15,674 nt of DNA from Candidatus Eiseniibacteriota bacterium (lineage in GTDB: Bacteria > Joyebacterota > Joyebacteria > Joyebacterales > Joyebacteraceae), in NCBI GenBank assembly GCA_030609605.1, contig JAUWBY010000028.1, positions 1 through 15,674 of the forward strand, given 5' to 3'. Shown here one piece after another: positions 14,358-15,674 of the stretch. The position numbers and the translations under genes are program-made. The notes below the pieces were generated by a model, which saw only the letters and a list, made by a program, of their open reading frames with translations, had not been told where the DNA came from and searched no databases. Position 1 is the stretch's first letter. Each line of letters starts with the position of its first letter.

Positions 14358-15308
14358 TCAGGATGAAGGCCGTTCCAGGCCCGGGGACATCTGCAGCATC
14401 TTTGTGAGAGCGCGCTCCGCACGCACTCTTGTCTCCTCAGGCACCTCGATGACATGCTGCTCGTGCTCAAGGGCGAATGCCAACCGCGGCAGGTCGGTCA
14501 TCTTCATGTTTCTGCAGACAGCGAAGGCGGACAACGGATAGAAGTTCCTGTCTGGATACTCGCGATTCATGCGTTCCACAAGGCCGATCTCCGTGCCGAC
14601 GATCAGCTCATCGTGCTCTGCGGCGAGCTTCATCATCCCGCCGGTAGATGCCACGAAATCCGCCTCGGCAATCACGACAGGAGGACACTCGGGATGGATC
14701 ACTATGGGCACGCCGGGATGCTCACCGCGAGCCAGCTCGATATCCTCAGCCCCGAACATGTCGTGGACGTAGCACTGTCCCTCCCAGAGGATGATCCGCT
14801 TGTTCGTCTTGGAAGCAACGTAGGCTCCGAGGTTTCTGTCGGGCACGAAGATGATCTCGTCGGCGCCTATTGCCTCTACTACCTGGACCGCATTCGAGGA
14901 CGTGCAGCAAACGTCGCTTACTGCTTTGACCTCCGCGGATGTGTTGACGTACGAGACAACAGCAGCGCCCGGATGTGCTCGCCTCTCTGCCTCCACCTGC
15001 TCCGGAGTGGCCATGTCCGCCATCGGACAACCGGCCTCCAGCGATGGGATTATCACCTTCTTGCCGGGATTCAGGATGGCTGCGCTCTCGGCCATGAACC
15101 TGACTCCGCAGAGCACGACAAGCGCCGCATCGGTCTCCGTGGCCAGTTGCGCCAGTCTGAGCGAATCGCCCAGATAATCAGCCAGCATCTGAACCTCAGG
15201 CACCTGGTAGTTGTGTCCGAGAACCACGGCGTTCTTCGACTTCTTGAATCCCTCAACGATCGAGCCCAGTTCCTTCACGCTGAGACTCGCATATTCATCA
15301 AGACGCAT
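14358..15308 (-). CDS. nadA: Quinolinate synthase
   Basis: A 316-residue [4Fe-4S] enzyme that condenses iminoaspartate (from NadB) with dihydroxyacetone phosphate to give quinolinate. It is the shorter form typical of Thermotoga and archaea, about 30 residues shorter than in E. coli. The three cluster ligands are recognisable as C94 (PSLEAGC), C179 (WEGQCYVHD) and C265 (CRNMKM). The spacing from C179 to C265 (86) matches the known short enzymes. Further markers are VLGHNYQ (29-35), YVNTSAEVK and CCTSSNAV. The ATG at 15308 has GGAGG four bases upstream. A TTG at 15332 is open but has no support. nadA lies 85 bases after lpxK and no promoter is evident in between. Confidence 0.96.
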   Translation of the reverse strand: MRLDEYASLSVKELGSIVEGFKKSKNAVVLGHNYQVPEVQMLADYLGDSLRLAQLATETDAALVVLCGVRFMAESAAILNPGKKVIIPSLEAGCPMADMATPEQVEAERRAHPGAAVVSYVNTSAEVKAVSDVCCTSSNAVQVVEAIGADEIIFVPDRNLGAYVASKTNKRIILWEGQCYVHDMFGAEDIELARGEHPGVPIVIHPECPPVVIAEADFVASTGGMMKLAAEHDELIVGTEIGLVERMNREYPDRNFYPLSAFAVCRNMKMTDLPRLAFALEHEQHVIEVPEETRVRAERALTKMLQMSPGLERPSS

Positions 15309-15393
15309 CTTGCCTCCACACCACTGTGGCAACAGAACCGTCTCAGGATCGATCTGCTGCCGAACCGCACTGCCGTACCTCAGGCTGACTCCA

Positions 15394-15674
15394 TCAGGAT
15401 CTCATCACAGCGGTCAGTGCGTCATCCAGGAGCTTCTGTCCTCTGAGCACTTCAAGATCGATGCCCACGGCGACAACAGGAACCGCGGGACGCCAACCAC
15501 CCAATCTCACAGCGTCTTTCTCAGTCGTCAACACCGCACGCGCTCCGACCACCACGAGTCGCTCCTCCAACTCGGCAAGATCTTGCCTGTCGTACGCATG
15601 GTGGTCTGGGAAAGCCACGCGATCGGCCAAGGCAAAGCCCAGGCCCTCGAGCATGCTGAAGAACCCGTCGGGAT
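15394..15674 (-). CDS. lpxK: Tetraacyldisaccharide 4'-kinase, C-terminal part (5' end cut by window edge)
   Basis: The last 92 residues of a protein running into the right edge, recognisable as LpxK, which phosphorylates the 4' position of the lipid A disaccharide at the inner membrane. Family-typical blocks are PDGFFSMLEGLGF, then AFPDHHAYDRQDL, AVLTTEKDAVRLG and VPVVAVGIDLEV. Walker A and the active site lie in the missing N-terminal part. The frame ends at the TGA at 15394-15396. It is on the same strand as nadA. This links lipid A synthesis physically to the NAD genes and, across the window, to the exporter and core glycosyltransferases. Confidence 0.9.
   Translation of the reverse strand, partial: PDGFFSMLEGLGFALADRVAFPDHHAYDRQDLAELEERLVVVGARAVLTTEKDAVRLGGWRPAVPVVAVGIDLEVLRGQKLLDDALTAVMRS

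Noticed and set aside
15309..15393. Possible promoter or riboswitch before nadA
   Set aside because: No TTGACA-like -35 or known NAD-related riboswitch pattern could be made out. There is only a weak CCACA/TGTGG stem just before the ribosome-binding site.
14454..15446. A 330-codon open frame on the plus strand
   Set aside because: Antisense to nadA, which has all its cluster cysteines. The product has no recognisable domain.
1..15674. Mobile elements, CRISPR arrays, tRNA or rRNA genes
   Set aside because: No transposase or integrase, no regularly spaced repeats and no tRNA- or rRNA-like stretch was seen. Nearly all sequence is taken up by coherent protein genes.

Overview
This window comes from a moderately GC-rich, Gram-negative (diderm) bacterium. 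The clearest evidence is lipid A and lipopolysaccharide genes at both ends: the tail of lpxK at the right edge, and a glycosyltransferase/MsbA-type ABC exporter operon at the left. The gene styles point to an uncultivated lineage of the FCB or Eisenbacteria/Krumholzibacteria type, namely a secreted beta-helix protein with a short conserved-looking C-terminal tail, a membrane-fused spermidine-synthase-like protein, and several GT9 enzymes in a row. That placement is inference. No rRNA, tRNA, mobile element or CRISPR array is visible.

Left region (1-6105, all minus strand): a tightly packed operon read right to left. It contains a divergent GT9-like protein (4942-6105), an MsbA-like ABC exporter (2970-4940), two classical GT9 heptosyltransferase-type enzymes (1949-3004 and 918-1952), and a GT4 glycosyltransferase cut by the left edge (1-918). 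Junctions are a 1-base gap, a 35-base overlap, a 4-base ATGA overlap and a 1-base TGATG overlap. A candidate sigma70-type promoter (TTGACA/TAATCT, 6246-6275) and a structured leader lie upstream. Together they probably assemble the LPS core and flip the lipid A-core across the inner membrane.

Middle: a 286-base divergent intergenic region (6106-6391) separates that operon from one long plus-strand gene (6392-8830). It encodes an 812-residue polytopic protein with a spermidine-synthase-like Rossmann domain between two sets of membrane helices. Convergent to it is a secreted parallel beta-helix protein (8874-9875) with its own strong candidate promoter (TTGACA, 17 bases, TAAAGT; 9953-9981).

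Right region (9995-15674, minus strand): lpxK (partial), nadA, nadB, a fused Memo-AMMECR1 protein and a radical SAM enzyme. The last two make a complete AmmeMemoRadiSam set (B, A and rS), a widespread system of unknown function. Both carry an N-terminal export or membrane-anchor signal, and they are translationally coupled to nadB. This exported AmmeMemoRadiSam module joined to the quinolinate (NAD) pathway is the most interesting part of the window. NadA makes quinolinate from the iminoaspartate produced by NadB; nadC is not in the window.
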